From assembly GCA_015227615.1 (NCBI GenBank), contig JAALGZ010000007.1:310001-374000 (forward strand): a stretch of 64,000 nucleotides of DNA. The letters are read 5' to 3'. This DNA is from Labyrinthula sp. Ha. Lineage: Eukaryota > Sar > Bigyra > Labyrinthulida > Labyrinthulaceae. Positions 10,657-21,010 of this stretch are shown one piece after another. The stretch's first letter is position 1. Every line of letters starts with the position of its first letter. The translations under genes and the position numbers were made by a program. The notes below the pieces were generated by a model. It saw nothing but the letters and a program-made list of their open reading frames with translations, did no database searches and was not told where the DNA came from.

Positions 10657-11913
10657 TACCCATATCTAGGTTTCGGTTTCGGTCTTAAGGGAGTTAATTG
10701 GGCCTGCTTGCCTAACCCTACAGCGGGGATCTGACTACCGATAAGAGCTACGAACTATATGTATTAATCTCTCCTAACTGTTCGTTGTTAATTCTACTGT
10801 TAGTTTCCAATATTGTTTGTAATTCTATTGGTTGAGCGTCAGGATCCTTGAATCTGGTTGCATGAATTTGGCCGTTGCTAAATTGTCCAAAATACAGAAA
10901 CAAAAATTGAGAAAATTGTGCAAATCGAGGGTAAAAAGCTTGATCTGGCTGTTCTGCATCACCGGTCTTTTCTACTGTGTATTCCTTGGTTTTTCGTGGT
11001 CGTACTCTCTCCTGCAGTGATATTGTTCTGTTTTTTGAGCGAAATCTGACGTTTTCAGGAGGTGTGCTGAAGGTAGGAAATTGTTGTTCAATCTTGCCTT
11101 TGTTGGAGAGACGCTTGGAAGAAGCTGTGTTAAATTCTGCTGCTGTCTTTTGGGTTCTGTGAGAAGTTTGAGCCTGTAATTTTGATGATGATTCTAAGGA
11201 TTTGAAGGGGTGTTTCATTTTCTTTTCAGTGTTCCAGCTGTGGCATCTTTCCTTGACCTTTTCTCTGGAGCTTTTCTTGGACCATGTGGTCTGCTGGTAT
11301 CATGGCTTTATTTTCTGGTAGTTTGGGTATATTTTCCTGTCCTGTTTGGATTTTGCTTACTCCCTTGGTGTCTTGCTGGTATTTCTGGGTTCGTTGTTGA
11401 ATGAGCTGTATCCTCTGGCGACTCTTGATTTCTTGTACAAGCGGCATTTTTCTGTATTTTCTGTCGTTACCTTGTTTATTGTCGTTTCTTTCCTAAACAA
11501 CAATAGTTTTCTGTATTTTCATCCCGGGCAATTTGTATACAACACCATTTTCCAGACAACCAGTTTCAGGATCCTGTCGCTTCTTCCATCCGTGTCCGTT
11601 ACTTAACTAGCAAGTGCATCACACAGGGAAGTCGCTACGCCCGCCGCTTCTTGAGGCAGCTTTGAAAAAACCACCTTCCTGAAGCCGGACTGACGTTCAC
11701 GATTCGCTGTAAGTTTAAGTTTTTGTACGTAGCTGCACTTAAAGGCAGTTAGACCACCAACATTCACACTCACCAACTTGGGTAAGTGCTTTCAGTCGGC
11801 TCGCTGTCCCTGGGACTTCTTTCGAAGAAGTAGTTAGGTCTACTCTGAAAACTTTGCTTTTCGCTTCGTCCTTGACGTTGTTTTCACAAGCCCAAAATTT
11901 ACCCATATCTAGG
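10657..11913. repeat. 1.2-kb block bracketed by a 15-bp direct repeat
   Basis: The 15-mer tacccatatctaggt occurs at about 10,657-10,671 and again at about 11,899-11,913. The DNA between is visibly richer in G+C than its flanks and carries open minus-strand frames rich in Gln, Lys and Ser (about 10,748-11,218 and 11,226-11,447). A target-site duplication around an inserted element would give this picture, but neither a poly(A) tail nor terminal inverted repeats are evident. The minus-strand product resembles a Gag/ORF1-like nucleic-acid-binding protein only loosely. Identity is unresolved; if it is an element it is an old, broken one. Confidence 0.4.
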
Positions 11914-11946
11914 TACAATTAAATATGAGCAGATACGACAGTGAAA

Positions 11947-12887
11947 ATGTACTCTGGAAAAGACAATATGGCATTACCGATTGAAGTCTCGAAGTTGATG
12001 ACGGGCGAAGTAGTAGATGATCAAAGTGAAACATCATCAGAGACACATGAATATGAGGCAACTGTAACTTTATTGTCTGCACAAAGTAAATTTCTACAAA
12101 TTTCACTGGATACACTTTTAAGGGTCCTGCTATTTGTTGGAGAAAATCATTGGCCTGAGGTTGCCTTGGTCTGCAAGTTCCTCAGAACTTTATTCGTCGA
12201 AGACACTGCCTGGAAGGCCCTTGCCCAGGAGAGCTTTCCAACGCCTGCTCTTGTTCCAATCAATCCTTTGCGATCGGAAAGACTTAGGATCAGTACCCGT
12301 ATAGTTTTATTCGTTTTCATTGCACAGACACTCCTTACAAGGCCCTGTTGTCAAGGAAACCAAGAGTCAAATTTTCAGGTGTTTATATACACGAGTATAA
12401 ATATATACGAAAAGTTGGTCCTAGAACACTTTGGTCACCTGAAGATCATAAAGGATATCTCGAGATATCACACTTTAGATACGTACTATTCAAAGAGAAT
12501 GGTACTCTATTCTATGCGTCTACTCCATTGGCACCCGATATAATGCTCCCGGCATTTTTATTCAAAGTGAAGCGTAAGTTTCGACCCATTGAGTTTACTG
12601 TAAAAGAAGAGAGACTCCAGGATAGAATATTTACTGGTGACTACAGAGTTAGAAAGGGGGAGTTGAAGTTTGAAGCAGATTTAGGTGAATACGGAGTTGG
12701 GTTTAGTTTTGACTACAAGAAACTGAAATTTGACTGGGGCCGTCAAGAGAGAATGGACTGGGTTATGAAAAGTCATCACACTGTATTTTATAATTCCATT
12801 GGGTCAAAAAAGCAGGAGAGAATACATCACTCAGTTGATCAGCTATATGATTTTGAACTGTCTTGGAAATATTCACCTCTTTTCTAA
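11947..12887 (+). CDS. FBXO9: F-box protein, FBXO9/Hrt3-like
   Basis: Two exons, 11,947-12,298 and 12,328-12,887, joined over a 29-nt GTA...CAG intron (12,299-12,327); product 303 aa. An F-box-like helical segment (LQISLDTLLRVLLFV...WPEVALVCKFLRTLF) is followed by the FBXO9-specific domain: KPRVKFSGVYIHEYKYIRK, a FRYVLFKENGTLFYASTP block with LAPDIMLP after it, and a C-terminal DFELSWKYSPLF resembling the end of animal FBXO9. The family is the substrate-recognition subunit of SCF ubiquitin ligases (with Skp1 and cullin) in cytosol and nucleus. The TPR/MIT-like N-terminus of animal FBXO9 is not visible, so this is shorter than the human protein. I chose the ATG at 11,947. The gene converges on the glycosyltransferase with 43 bp between stop codons. 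Orthology to FBXO9 rather than a close relative is inferred. Confidence 0.88.
12299..12327 (+). other. 29-nt spliceosomal intron
   Basis: Starts GTATAG and ends TTGCACAG. Removing it shifts from the F-box frame into the frame encoding PYKALLSRKPRVKF, matching the RPRVRF block of FBXO9 proteins. Phase 1. Confidence 0.88.
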
Positions 12888-12930
12888 GATATGTATTTAG
12901 TCACTTTCTAATAGCTAAGTTAGATTATCT

Positions 12931-14672
12931 TCACCTTTCAGAAATATCACTTGTTCTGAAAGGACTATATATGGGGTAGTTCATTTGCTCAAGCCACCCA
13001 AGGGCAAAGAGCGCATCCATCAACACGTTTTGAAAATGGTTCCAGTTGACCTGAACTGATGATTCTCTCCTTACACTGCGCTTTTTAAAACCTGTATACT
13101 TCTTATAGTTCTCTCCCGCATGTTCTGCATATGGAATATCGTCATCAGCTATAAAATATTGCATATAGATTAATTTAAGACTTTCTGAGATTAGCACGAA
13201 TCTACTATCCTGCCAGTTTTTAGGGCATATTTCTATTACCACACTTCCAGGTTTCATGAACATGATATTTGTCAAGTCAGCTCCGTGGATAGAGATAAAG
13301 AGTTGGGATTCAGCAGCAATTTGTACTTGCTTCGCAAAACTCATTTTGGACTGAAAGCCTGTAGCAACTTCTACGTCCCCACTGACATGTTCTTTTACTA
13401 GTTTTGAAATTAGCGCTTCGGTTTCTTCAAAGTTTGTAATCTTTCTTTTACTAGTTCGATGAGCAAAGAATATTTTTTTTGGAAGCTGCCCTGGGGGTAT
13501 ATAAGAAATATGGTTGAAAACTGACTGCTGCAGAAATCTTCCTTCTTCAACATCCTGAAAAAGATGGAAAATATAACCAGGAACAAATGCGTTTTCATAA
13601 CATTTTCGTTCTGCTCTCATTTCCCGAGTCTTAATATTTTTCATTCCTGGAATAGACTTTAATAGTTCAGTTTGCCATTCAAACATATTATTACCATGAT
13701 CTAAAAGATGTATCGTCTCGGGCCATTTCAAACCTCTACAATAATACTCAAGGTAAAGAATTTACTCTTTTCCTATATCAACTCTTGACATAGCATGAAA
13801 TATAGGAGTTACATGCTCAGAAAAGTGAGTAACATGTCTTACGTAGGAATGAGTAACAAGCCAAGTAGGCTCAGACACTACATTACCAACTCTCTTGTTC
13901 GATTGCCAGTAACTATCAAGTTCTTTATTTGATGAAAATAGCATAGACTTAACTTTTCGCTTTGAAATCAAACTAGGTGGGAAATCATAATATTCTTTTG
14001 TAATTTCCTTGTCTCTTGCAAAAGGGTACTCCTTTTCCAAGCGAGTATCTTCTTCAGAAGCAAGAACCGAAAAAGATCTGTCTTGAATGCATAGTTTACT
14101 GAAGTAACAAATGGTATCTCCAGATAGCTTCCCTGCATCTTTTCCTAACCTGTATCTCATGTGTGCTGCTGAAGAACTAAAACATTTGATAGAAGAAGAA
14201 TGGGGCATGTCAAAATCAATAACCGGTGTGCTTGCTCGATTGATGGCATACGTCATAGCCTCATCTATGTAATCAACTCGAACAGATCTTCTTACTTCCT
14301 GGGTTAGCAATCGGTATAGATTTATTGTTTCCTCCAAGATATTTAATTTCCCTTCATTTACAGGACTACTTTTGAACCAAGAGCTCTCTGGTGAAACAGA
14401 GTTGGTATATACTTGAGGAGCACTTTCTTTTTCACCATTCAAAGGATTATTCTTACCGCCAAGCCCTAGTCGTTTCTTTTTTTCTTCGTTTTCATCTTCT
14501 GTTTCTTTAACTTGAACGCTGGTTTCTTGTTCCAGAAGTTGTTTCTCAAGTTCTTTTATTGTTTCTAAGTAATGAAAAGTTAAAATGATTTACCTGACTG
14601 AAAGAATAATAAAGTTTGAAATCCAAGGAAGAATATAACCAAGATAATTCCCCCAATTGTATAATATTTCAT
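12931..14672 (-). CDS. GT61-family glycosyltransferase, type II membrane protein
   Basis: Three exons on the minus strand: 14,672-14,594, 14,564-13,766 and 13,735-12,931; product 560 aa. The introns are 29 nt (14,565-14,593) and 30 nt (13,736-13,765). It starts at the only ATG, MKYYTIGGIILVIFFLGF, a short cytosolic tail plus signal anchor typical of Golgi glycosyltransferases, followed by a Glu/Gln/Lys-rich stem. The last exon carries the GT61 (DUF563) core: AAESQLFISIHGADLTN, MFMKPGSVVIEICP, and an upstream PPGQLPKKIFFAHRTSKRK block. The family includes plant xylosyltransferases and animal EOGT, transferring sugars to proteins or polysaccharides in Golgi or ER. Donor and acceptor cannot be told from sequence. 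Convergent with the F-box gene; the membrane-protein gene lies 213 bp upstream on the same strand. Confidence 0.9.
13736..13765 (-). other. 30-nt spliceosomal intron
   Basis: Minus strand, GTAAAT...TTGTAG. Joins ...VDIGKE to GLKWPETIHLLDHG in one frame within the glycosyltransferase. Confidence 0.87.
14565..14593 (-). other. 29-nt spliceosomal intron
   Basis: Minus strand, GTAAAT...ACTTAG. Joins the signal-anchor exon (...LLFFQS) to the stem exon (ETIKELEKQLLEQE) of the glycosyltransferase. Confidence 0.87.
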
Positions 14673-14885
14673 TCTTATCTTCTTTTTGTGAATCTCCTCG
14701 GGATTGCGGAACCTACACGTTAATACACCCGGGAATACTACGTAATGACGTGGCAACCGCGAAGAACCATTAACAAGCAACAGCAAGGAATATTGCAAAA
14801 AAACCGAGCGTTAGACACTTGCAGCAAGTATCTTAGAATAGTATTTTACTTAGGATTTAAAACCAGCACGAAAGTGTTTATTCTA

Positions 14886-15566
14886 TTACTCAGATTCGCA
14901 GACAAAGTCATCATCCAGGGATGAGTAAGCCCCGCGCTGCACAACGGTCCCAAACACGAAACCAGCAAAAAAAACTGTACCCATTAAAACAGCAAGATTG
15001 AAAGGAAAGTCGTTTCTAAAAGCTAACGTGACAACTATCAAAATAAGGAAAATGCCTTCGAAGACCGAGAGAAGGTCATCTTCAGTTTGTTTATAGTATA
15101 CAAATATATAGCCTTCCTCATCTTGGGTATACTCATCTCCAAAGGCCTGGTGACCAAGACGAAGTCGAAGCACAAATAATCCTGAAAGACAGAGCATCCC
15201 GATTGAAAAAATGAACAACCTTTCAACCATGCTCTTTGTTTTTGAGGCTTGAATAGCAAGCATGACAGCCTGATCAAGATCAGTTGGAGGTATCTTTTTT
15301 GGAATATCAGTATCAGATTTTATACGACCACGTTTCTTTTCCTCCTTTTTAGTTTTCTTTGGTTCGCCTATGAAAAAATCATCCTCATCCTTGTCCTCAG
15401 CTTCATCTGTGTCTGCAGCCTGTGGACTCTTCAAAGACATTTCCAATACTAATTTTTCATTTTTCTTCTTTTCTTCAAGCTTTCTCTCCTCAGTTCTAAG
15501 CAAGGATTCGGTCAACTGTTCCTCTCCTTGTTTAACTTCATCTTTTCCTCTTCGAAACAAATTCAT
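14886..15566 (-). CDS. small three-pass membrane protein, unknown function
   Basis: Single exon, 226 aa from the ATG at 15,566 (MNLFRRGKDEVKQ). I do not recognise the family. Residues 1-110 are highly charged: a Lys/Glu coiled-coil-like stretch, an acidic run DTDEAEDKDEDD, then Lys/Arg-rich sequence. Three hydrophobic segments follow: LFIFSIGMLCLSGLFVL (about 130-147), SVFEGIFLILIVVTLAF (about 178-195) and LAVLMGTVFFAGFVFGTVV (about 201-219). The C-terminus is acidic. There is no signal peptide, so the N-terminus is probably cytosolic. It is divergently arranged with the tetraspanin gene, sharing 184 bp of upstream DNA, which suggests a shared promoter region. Confidence 0.75.
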   Translation of the reverse strand: MNLFRRGKDEVKQGEEQLTESLLRTEERKLEEKKKNEKLVLEMSLKSPQAADTDEAEDKDEDDFFIGEPKKTKKEEKKRGRIKSDTDIPKKIPPTDLDQAVMLAIQASKTKSMVERLFIFSIGMLCLSGLFVLRLRLGHQAFGDEYTQDEEGYIFVYYKQTEDDLLSVFEGIFLILIVVTLAFRNDFPFNLAVLMGTVFFAGFVFGTVVQRGAYSSLDDDFVCESE

Positions 15567-15750
15567 GAAGATAATAAAATAATTTTGGGCAATTTTATCC
15601 TGGCTATTTCTGTCACAAAGTGAATTTTCGTTTCGGTACAATTACTTCGTTTTTTGAGACTGCAGTGAAAGTATAATCTTGCAAGCTAAAACTATCGGTT
15701 AAAGAAGTTAGTAAAAGAACATTTTTTGTTGACAAAGGAAGCTACAAATA
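15567..15750. promoter_or_regulatory. probable bidirectional promoter
   Basis: The 184 bp between the start codons of two divergent genes must hold both 5' leaders and core promoters. It is AT-rich; no canonical element can be assigned with confidence. Confidence 0.45.
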
Positions 15751-16527
15751 ATGGCACCTCCGCAAATAATTAGAGATCATATGGAGGGAATTTTAAACAC
15801 AATAAGTGGACTCTTTCTGGTTGTTGGATTGATTATAATTGGTTTCGGCTTGTTTCTAACAATAGTTTTGAACTCATCACTCTATGAATCTTCCCTAGGA
15901 ACTCCAATCATAATTAGTTTAGCGTTCGGTTTTGTTCTCTTTTTATCTTCAGTATTTGGAATATTGGGCACTGCAAGGGATAATAATATATTTATTGGCC
16001 TATACGTTGCTGGAGCTGCCGTGTCTGCTCTTGCTCTCCTCGTTTGTGGGATTACTTTGTTCAAATACATGGAATACTTTGCTGGTGTTGCAGATTCAAA
16101 AGTTGATATTGATATTGAAGCTGAGATTATGAATTTTGAACTTGCCATTTACACAGACTGTTGTGAAGGTCTTAGTGACAACGTACTTCCCGCGATAACT
16201 TGCTTCGAGGCTGATAATGTGTTTCCTTGCATTGAAGATGAGGAAGAGTATGCCAAGTATTTGCGTGCAATAAATAACAAAACTTGCAATGCTTTTGCAT
16301 CTATTGGATTTGTTGCACAACCAGAAGATCAAGGATGTGGGTTCGGCAATCCAGAAATTTTCGTAGTACAACTTGCTGGTTTCTTTAGAGGAAATCTATA
16401 TTTCTTAGCTATTACAAACGTTATTTTATCGGTGATAATGGTGCTTTCATTAATTCCTGCGATTTATTTGTTAGCAACCAAAGAAGAGGAAAAGCGCAAA
16501 GGGGTGTTGAAACCAAGAGCTCACTAA
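15751..16527 (+). CDS. tetraspanin-like four-pass membrane protein
   Basis: Single exon, 258 aa, ATG start. Four hydrophobic segments at about residues 17-40, 50-74, 80-103 and 214-244, with a large cysteine-rich loop between the third and fourth. The loop carries a CC motif near residue 137 (TDCCEGLS) and further cysteines (AITCFEADNVFPC, NKTCNAF, DQGCGFG). This topology, with a small first loop and a large second loop with CC plus paired cysteines, is that of tetraspanins, although the signature is CCEG rather than strict CCG. Tetraspanins organise partner proteins in plasma-membrane and endosomal microdomains. One N-glycosylation site (NKT) lies in the large loop. The tail is short and lysine-rich. 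Confidence 0.82.
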   Translation: MAPPQIIRDHMEGILNTISGLFLVVGLIIIGFGLFLTIVLNSSLYESSLGTPIIISLAFGFVLFLSSVFGILGTARDNNIFIGLYVAGAAVSALALLVCGITLFKYMEYFAGVADSKVDIDIEAEIMNFELAIYTDCCEGLSDNVLPAITCFEADNVFPCIEDEEEYAKYLRAINNKTCNAFASIGFVAQPEDQGCGFGNPEIFVVQLAGFFRGNLYFLAITNVILSVIMVLSLIPAIYLLATKEEEKRKGVLKPRAH

Positions 16528-17084
16528 TAATATTTCTTGACCTGGTTAATGTTTCCAGTGAGAAGATTGAATATGTTTTAATTTGTTAAAACAAACCCAA
16601 AAACCTATGTTTGTCTTAAGTGTCACTCAAGTCCCTTTCTAAGCCAACACCTTCATCTTTCTCCGCACAAGTGCCCCAACTTCTTTAATCCGTCGGCAGC
16701 ACATTTCAAATAGAATTTTCAATGAACCCAGGAAAAGACATTCTATTCCAGCTTATATTCATAAGAATTATGAGAAGTTGAGAAATTATGTATCAATTCT
16801 TGTTATAACCGAAGCTGAACCATAAGGAAGGAGCATGTCAAAGTGTTTTGAGGTAAATTAAGGAAACTTGAGCAATTTAAAGGTTATAAAATGGCATATA
16901 CCAATTCAGGAGATGAAAGAAGCATAATAAAATTCTCCACTCAACTAGAATATTAGTCAAAATATTTCCTTTAGCCAACAAACAAGTTACATTGTCTTTA
17001 CTTTTTTTGTTCTTAATCATTAAAAAAAAATTATTATATAGCAATTTGGGGAAAAAAATACGATAAATAACAACTAGATGAATT
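16528..17084. other. intergenic interval with a short coding-like segment
   Basis: No supported gene. On the minus strand at about 16,640-16,730 a frame reads EMCCRRIKEVGALVRRKMK before a stop, and the local G+C content is higher than around it. This could be an exon remnant or chance. Confidence 0.3.
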
Positions 17085-18116
17085 TCATTCAACAAATTCA
17101 TGTTTCAACAGCTTTAACTTTCTTCCTTTGTTACAGACGAGAAAACTGTTGCTTACCTTCATCTTTTGACTATATCGACAGTTGAAACTAAAGTTTATCA
17201 TTTCTCTTTTCTTTATTTCAGGTATTTGTTCAAGGGAAGAAAAGAGATATATCAATTCATTATTTATTTTGTAAGGGGATAAATCGAGTTTGCAATTGAC
17301 TTTGGTGTTCCCAAAATATGTTGCAAAGTATTTTTCTAAGCAATATAAGCGCCATAACTCAGCTTCATCGTCATCATATTCTGTATTAAAGTTTATATTT
17401 AACTGTTTTAGTTCATGAAACAAGTCTTTGTTTAGACAGTTTAGAAAGAAACAACAGCTTTCCTTTCCCTTATTTTCTGGTATGTGCAAGTCCAAAATAC
17501 TCAAGTTTTGAAGGAAGCCAGAAAACCTTATATTTCGGGAAAGATGGAGCAACGAATTTTGTGTAATTATCGATATTTCTTTCAACTTTTTCGTTTTGTT
17601 TGTAAAAAAATATTTTTCCTTTGACGATGTGTTGAACTTGTACTTGAACCTTAAAGTAAGCTTTCTCAAAGATAAAAGGCAGTTCAGATACTGAAAGAGC
17701 ATTTTTGAGTCTAAAGGAAGATTTTCCCTGGAAGAATTGAATTTAATTGAAAATTCTTTCAAATATGATTGAGAATCTGCAACAGCTTTAACTAGGCCTA
17801 CCCATTGACTTTTCTCAAAGAAACAATCCTCAAACTCGATTACATCAAAGCGTTTGGACTTAATAAGCTTTGTTAACTGGTCAAAACCTTTCTTCCCAAC
17901 CCAGTCTAAAAGGTTAAGTAACTTTAGTCTTTTTATTCGTTCCGTGTAAAAATGTCCCTTTAAAAGTGACGAAACACTCATTCCTCTATCACCAAATAGA
18001 AAGTGTGGCTGGGTCATTGTAACCACTATGTCATCCCTTCCAATGCTGGCGTGCAGATAACCATCCCTATTTTCATTCCCTGAATGTATAGGTTGGCAAA
18101 TAAACGGGGAAAACAT
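17085..18116 (-). CDS. hypothetical leucine-rich protein
   Basis: 343 aa from the ATG at 18,116. Not recognised. Leucines recur at LRR-like spacing (LKRLKLLNLLDWV near the start; later LSLRKLTLRF, LQNLSILDLHIPEN and LKQLNINFN), so a degenerate leucine-rich-repeat solenoid is the best structural guess. Rich in Lys, Phe and Asn, with no signal peptide or membrane segment. An overlapping upstream frame (18,288 to 18,073; SPYNDDYGTNQKMSC...) also looks coding and may be a 5' exon, but I found no GT-AG pair of suitable phase linking the two. The start is therefore uncertain. Confidence 0.55.
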   Translation of the reverse strand: MFSPFICQPIHSGNENRDGYLHASIGRDDIVVTMTQPHFLFGDRGMSVSSLLKGHFYTERIKRLKLLNLLDWVGKKGFDQLTKLIKSKRFDVIEFEDCFFEKSQWVGLVKAVADSQSYLKEFSIKFNSSRENLPLDSKMLFQYLNCLLSLRKLTLRFKYKFNTSSKEKYFFTNKTKKLKEISIITQNSLLHLSRNIRFSGFLQNLSILDLHIPENKGKESCCFFLNCLNKDLFHELKQLNINFNTEYDDDEAELWRLYCLEKYFATYFGNTKVNCKLDLSPYKINNELIYLFSSLEQIPEIKKREMINFSFNCRYSQKMKVSNSFLVCNKGRKLKLLKHEFVE

Positions 18117-20616
18117 ATTTGTTTATGTTTCTTGAAACTGGAATAGTTATTTTTTTCTGAGGTGTTCCGCTTTGCAGTTTACCAAAAGCAGGGAACATTT
18201 CTGGTATTAGTTTTTGTGAAGGAGAAATGTCTAAACAGGACATCTTTTGGTTTGTTCCGTAATCATCATTATATGGGCTGTTTCTCAAACCTCAACAACT
18301 GATGTGTCTACATTAGATTGAGAATATGGGTGTAGACTAAGGAAAATTTCATATTAAGGGATTAAGGATCCTCAAACTCAGTGAAACCATATTTTTAGAA
18401 TTTTCAGGATTCTTAAAACTCATTCATAAAAATTAAATTGTTCAATGAGGCTCTCCTTGAGGATCTGTAAGAATGTTCCAAGAGTTCTTCAAATGTTATC
18501 GAAGAATCTAGTATGAGTTACTAACTTAATATTTCGAGGTTTTTTACACTCCAAACTCACAAATATTCAATAAGTTTTTAATTAGTCACTTAATTAGGTA
18601 TCCAGACTCACTGAAACTCAACAAGTCACTTGTAGAATTCCTCATAAATCCGAATGACACGTTAATGGGGACTTACTGTGCACTCCTAGTTGCAAAATAT
18701 AATCAAGGTTTCAAGAATATGTTTCTCCAAAAATCCATATTGGAATCTTCAAAAAAGGTCAACAAGGATGTTGTTGTCTTTGGGTAAAAGAAACTTTATA
18801 ACCAAATTTACCGTTTCGAGAAGAGAGTCCTATCAAAGTGTCAGACGATGCTTCCCATTAGCGAACAAAGAATATTCCTAGGAAATAATACTTGTGTCAG
18901 TGAATAATGACCAAATTAAAACTTTTAATCTTAGAATGTTTACTAGCTTCACCCTATCTCCCCATGAATACATCGGGTCACTGCTGAGAATTAGAAGTAC
19001 AGAAGCCTAATGCTTCAGCTAACAGAACTACTTTAATTTTCATTAAGCTGCTCGAAATTCATTGTATGATAATGTGCCATAGAAGAAGCAAGCAAAAAAA
19101 TTATCATTTTTTTAGACAAGAACACTGATAAACATACTCTGGAGTGATCGACATCTATGTACTTTTATGTCTAAAGACCATGTTAAACGATAGCAATTAC
19201 TACTTTGGCAGTATTTGTACAATGTACTCTCCAAAAAAATGGAAATTTTGCATAAGCAATTTTATGATATATAAAAGCTCATTTTCTCAAAGGAAGAAAC
19301 ACTTCCTCTCAATCTACATAGACTTTAATGCTAAGATAAAGATGAACGAGATCGTAATAAATGAGAAGTTTTGAGTTTGTATAAGAATAAGAAAGTAGTG
19401 CAAATGATAAAATTAATTAAGCAAATTTAGCTTAGCTATTCTAACCCATACTTCAAAACGGGGGTTAAAAAATGCTGAACCTACAACTTACTACGTAAAT
19501 AAACCGAACTTAGATTGGCGCGGAGAGATTTACACCATTAGCAATGTACAGAAGGCCCGTTTTCCCAATATAGTTACTTAAGCTAAGATATTAATGACTT
19601 TTCCCAAAACAACAAACCAAAAAAACTAAGATTACCAATATGTTTAACTACATATGTCACATAAAGTTAACATAGTTATATTTCCTAACTACACTTAAAA
19701 AAAGGATTTCTCAAATGTCATGGATACTTCAAAGTACCACTGAACTGTAAACACTTAAGCGGTTAAATTTTACTGGAACAGAAAAATGATGCCCCCAAAT
19801 TCAATTTCCCTGGTTTAAGCACTCATAGAGATATATTAATACCAAAGGTTAGATATACCGGCTAGGTATACGATCAAAAATGACATCTCGCCAGTGAGAC
19901 ATATCGGACTGTGGGGCATTTATACCGTTCACAACAGAAAGTTTTTTTAACCTACCTGAGCAGTTTTGGAAACAGGAAAACGTGGGAAAAATGAATCTGT
20001 TCAAAAATTTTATAGAAACATCGTCATGAAGAACTACAAAAACTAACTTGCCCCTCTGGTATACAAAAAAATTAATTCGAGTAAAGATTATATCTACATT
20101 GCTTATAGATCCACCAGTTTAACTATTGTAACAACAAACTTCGCTCCAATATCAAAAGATTTCCCAGCGTTGAAATAGACAATTTAATATAAGTAAAGGT
20201 CAAGAAAAAAATATGGGACAAATATACAAGAGCACCCTCATCAATCTATTGGACACTGAACCAGAATAATTATACTTCTCAAAGAGCTTCTTAGCATAAC
20301 AGATTCCAAAGAGAGAAAGAGACATATATCACCATTAAACAGCTGAAAACTTCAAAAAAACCTAAGGCTGCCTTAATTCCCTATCAAGTTTTGAAAAAGC
20401 ATTTTCCCTAAAGGAATATACTAATCAAATGGGAAAAGGGCTACTTTTAAACCTCGTGACCAGTAATACATTATATTTACTTAGCTTTTCACAATGAATA
20501 CGTTGTCTGTCTATAAAAGGGTAATCAACGATTCACTATCAACTTCATTTGTATCCGCTTCGATAAACATCGTATATATTAATGACAAAAGCAAGTTAGC
20601 AACAGTATTAAGCTCA
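18117..20616. other. gene-poor AT-rich interval
   Basis: Apart from the possible 5' exon at 18,073-18,288, I see no supported gene. The stretch 18,360-18,620 repeats short CTCA/TGAG-type motifs (ctcaaactca, aactcac, gaaactcaac), also noticeable near 39.1 and 43.0 kb. They may be remnants of a dispersed repeat. Confidence 0.4.
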
Positions 20617-21010
20617 TCAGAGAAAATTATCTCTTATTATCATTTTTTTAGATAGTAAACGTAAATATGCCATAGAGCGCATATCTTTGTTTGCAACTGC
20701 AAGATGCCCCAATCTTGGTAACATCAAACTCAATTCTTGTTCATGGGTCTCAAAAAGCACCTTCTTTAATGGAATGATGGTCTCCAAAATATGTCTCAAA
20801 GACATAATAACTCTGCCGATCTTTAGACAAGCGGTTTTATTTATATTTCAATGTTTTTCACCTAAAGACAAAACTACAAAATAAAACAAGTAAGAAAATT
20901 AGTATTCAAATAGGTGCCTTCTTGCGACTGAATCACTTCATCTTCCTTCGTATGTTCTTGTTTGTATTTTTCTATGAGGATTTGTAATATGGCTGAGAAG
21001 ATCTTCCACA
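20617..21010 (-). CDS. possible small gene or gene fragment
   Basis: Two neighbouring minus-strand frames look coding. One (about 21,010-20,900) reads MWKIFSAILQILIEKYKQ then EHTKEDEVIQSQEG. The other (about 20,850-20,617) reads IGRVIMSLRHILETIIPLKK, then LPRLGHLAVANKDMRSMAYL before TGA. Both have low stop density and balanced amphipathic composition, unlike the surrounding AT-rich DNA. I could not find a convincing short intron joining them. Family not recognised; a helical cytosolic protein or a decayed gene. Confidence 0.35.

Noticed and set aside
18073-18288. Splice joining the 18.1-18.3 kb frame to the leucine-rich protein
   Set aside because: Available GT-AG pairs give 26 or 35 nt and the wrong phase, so I did not merge them.
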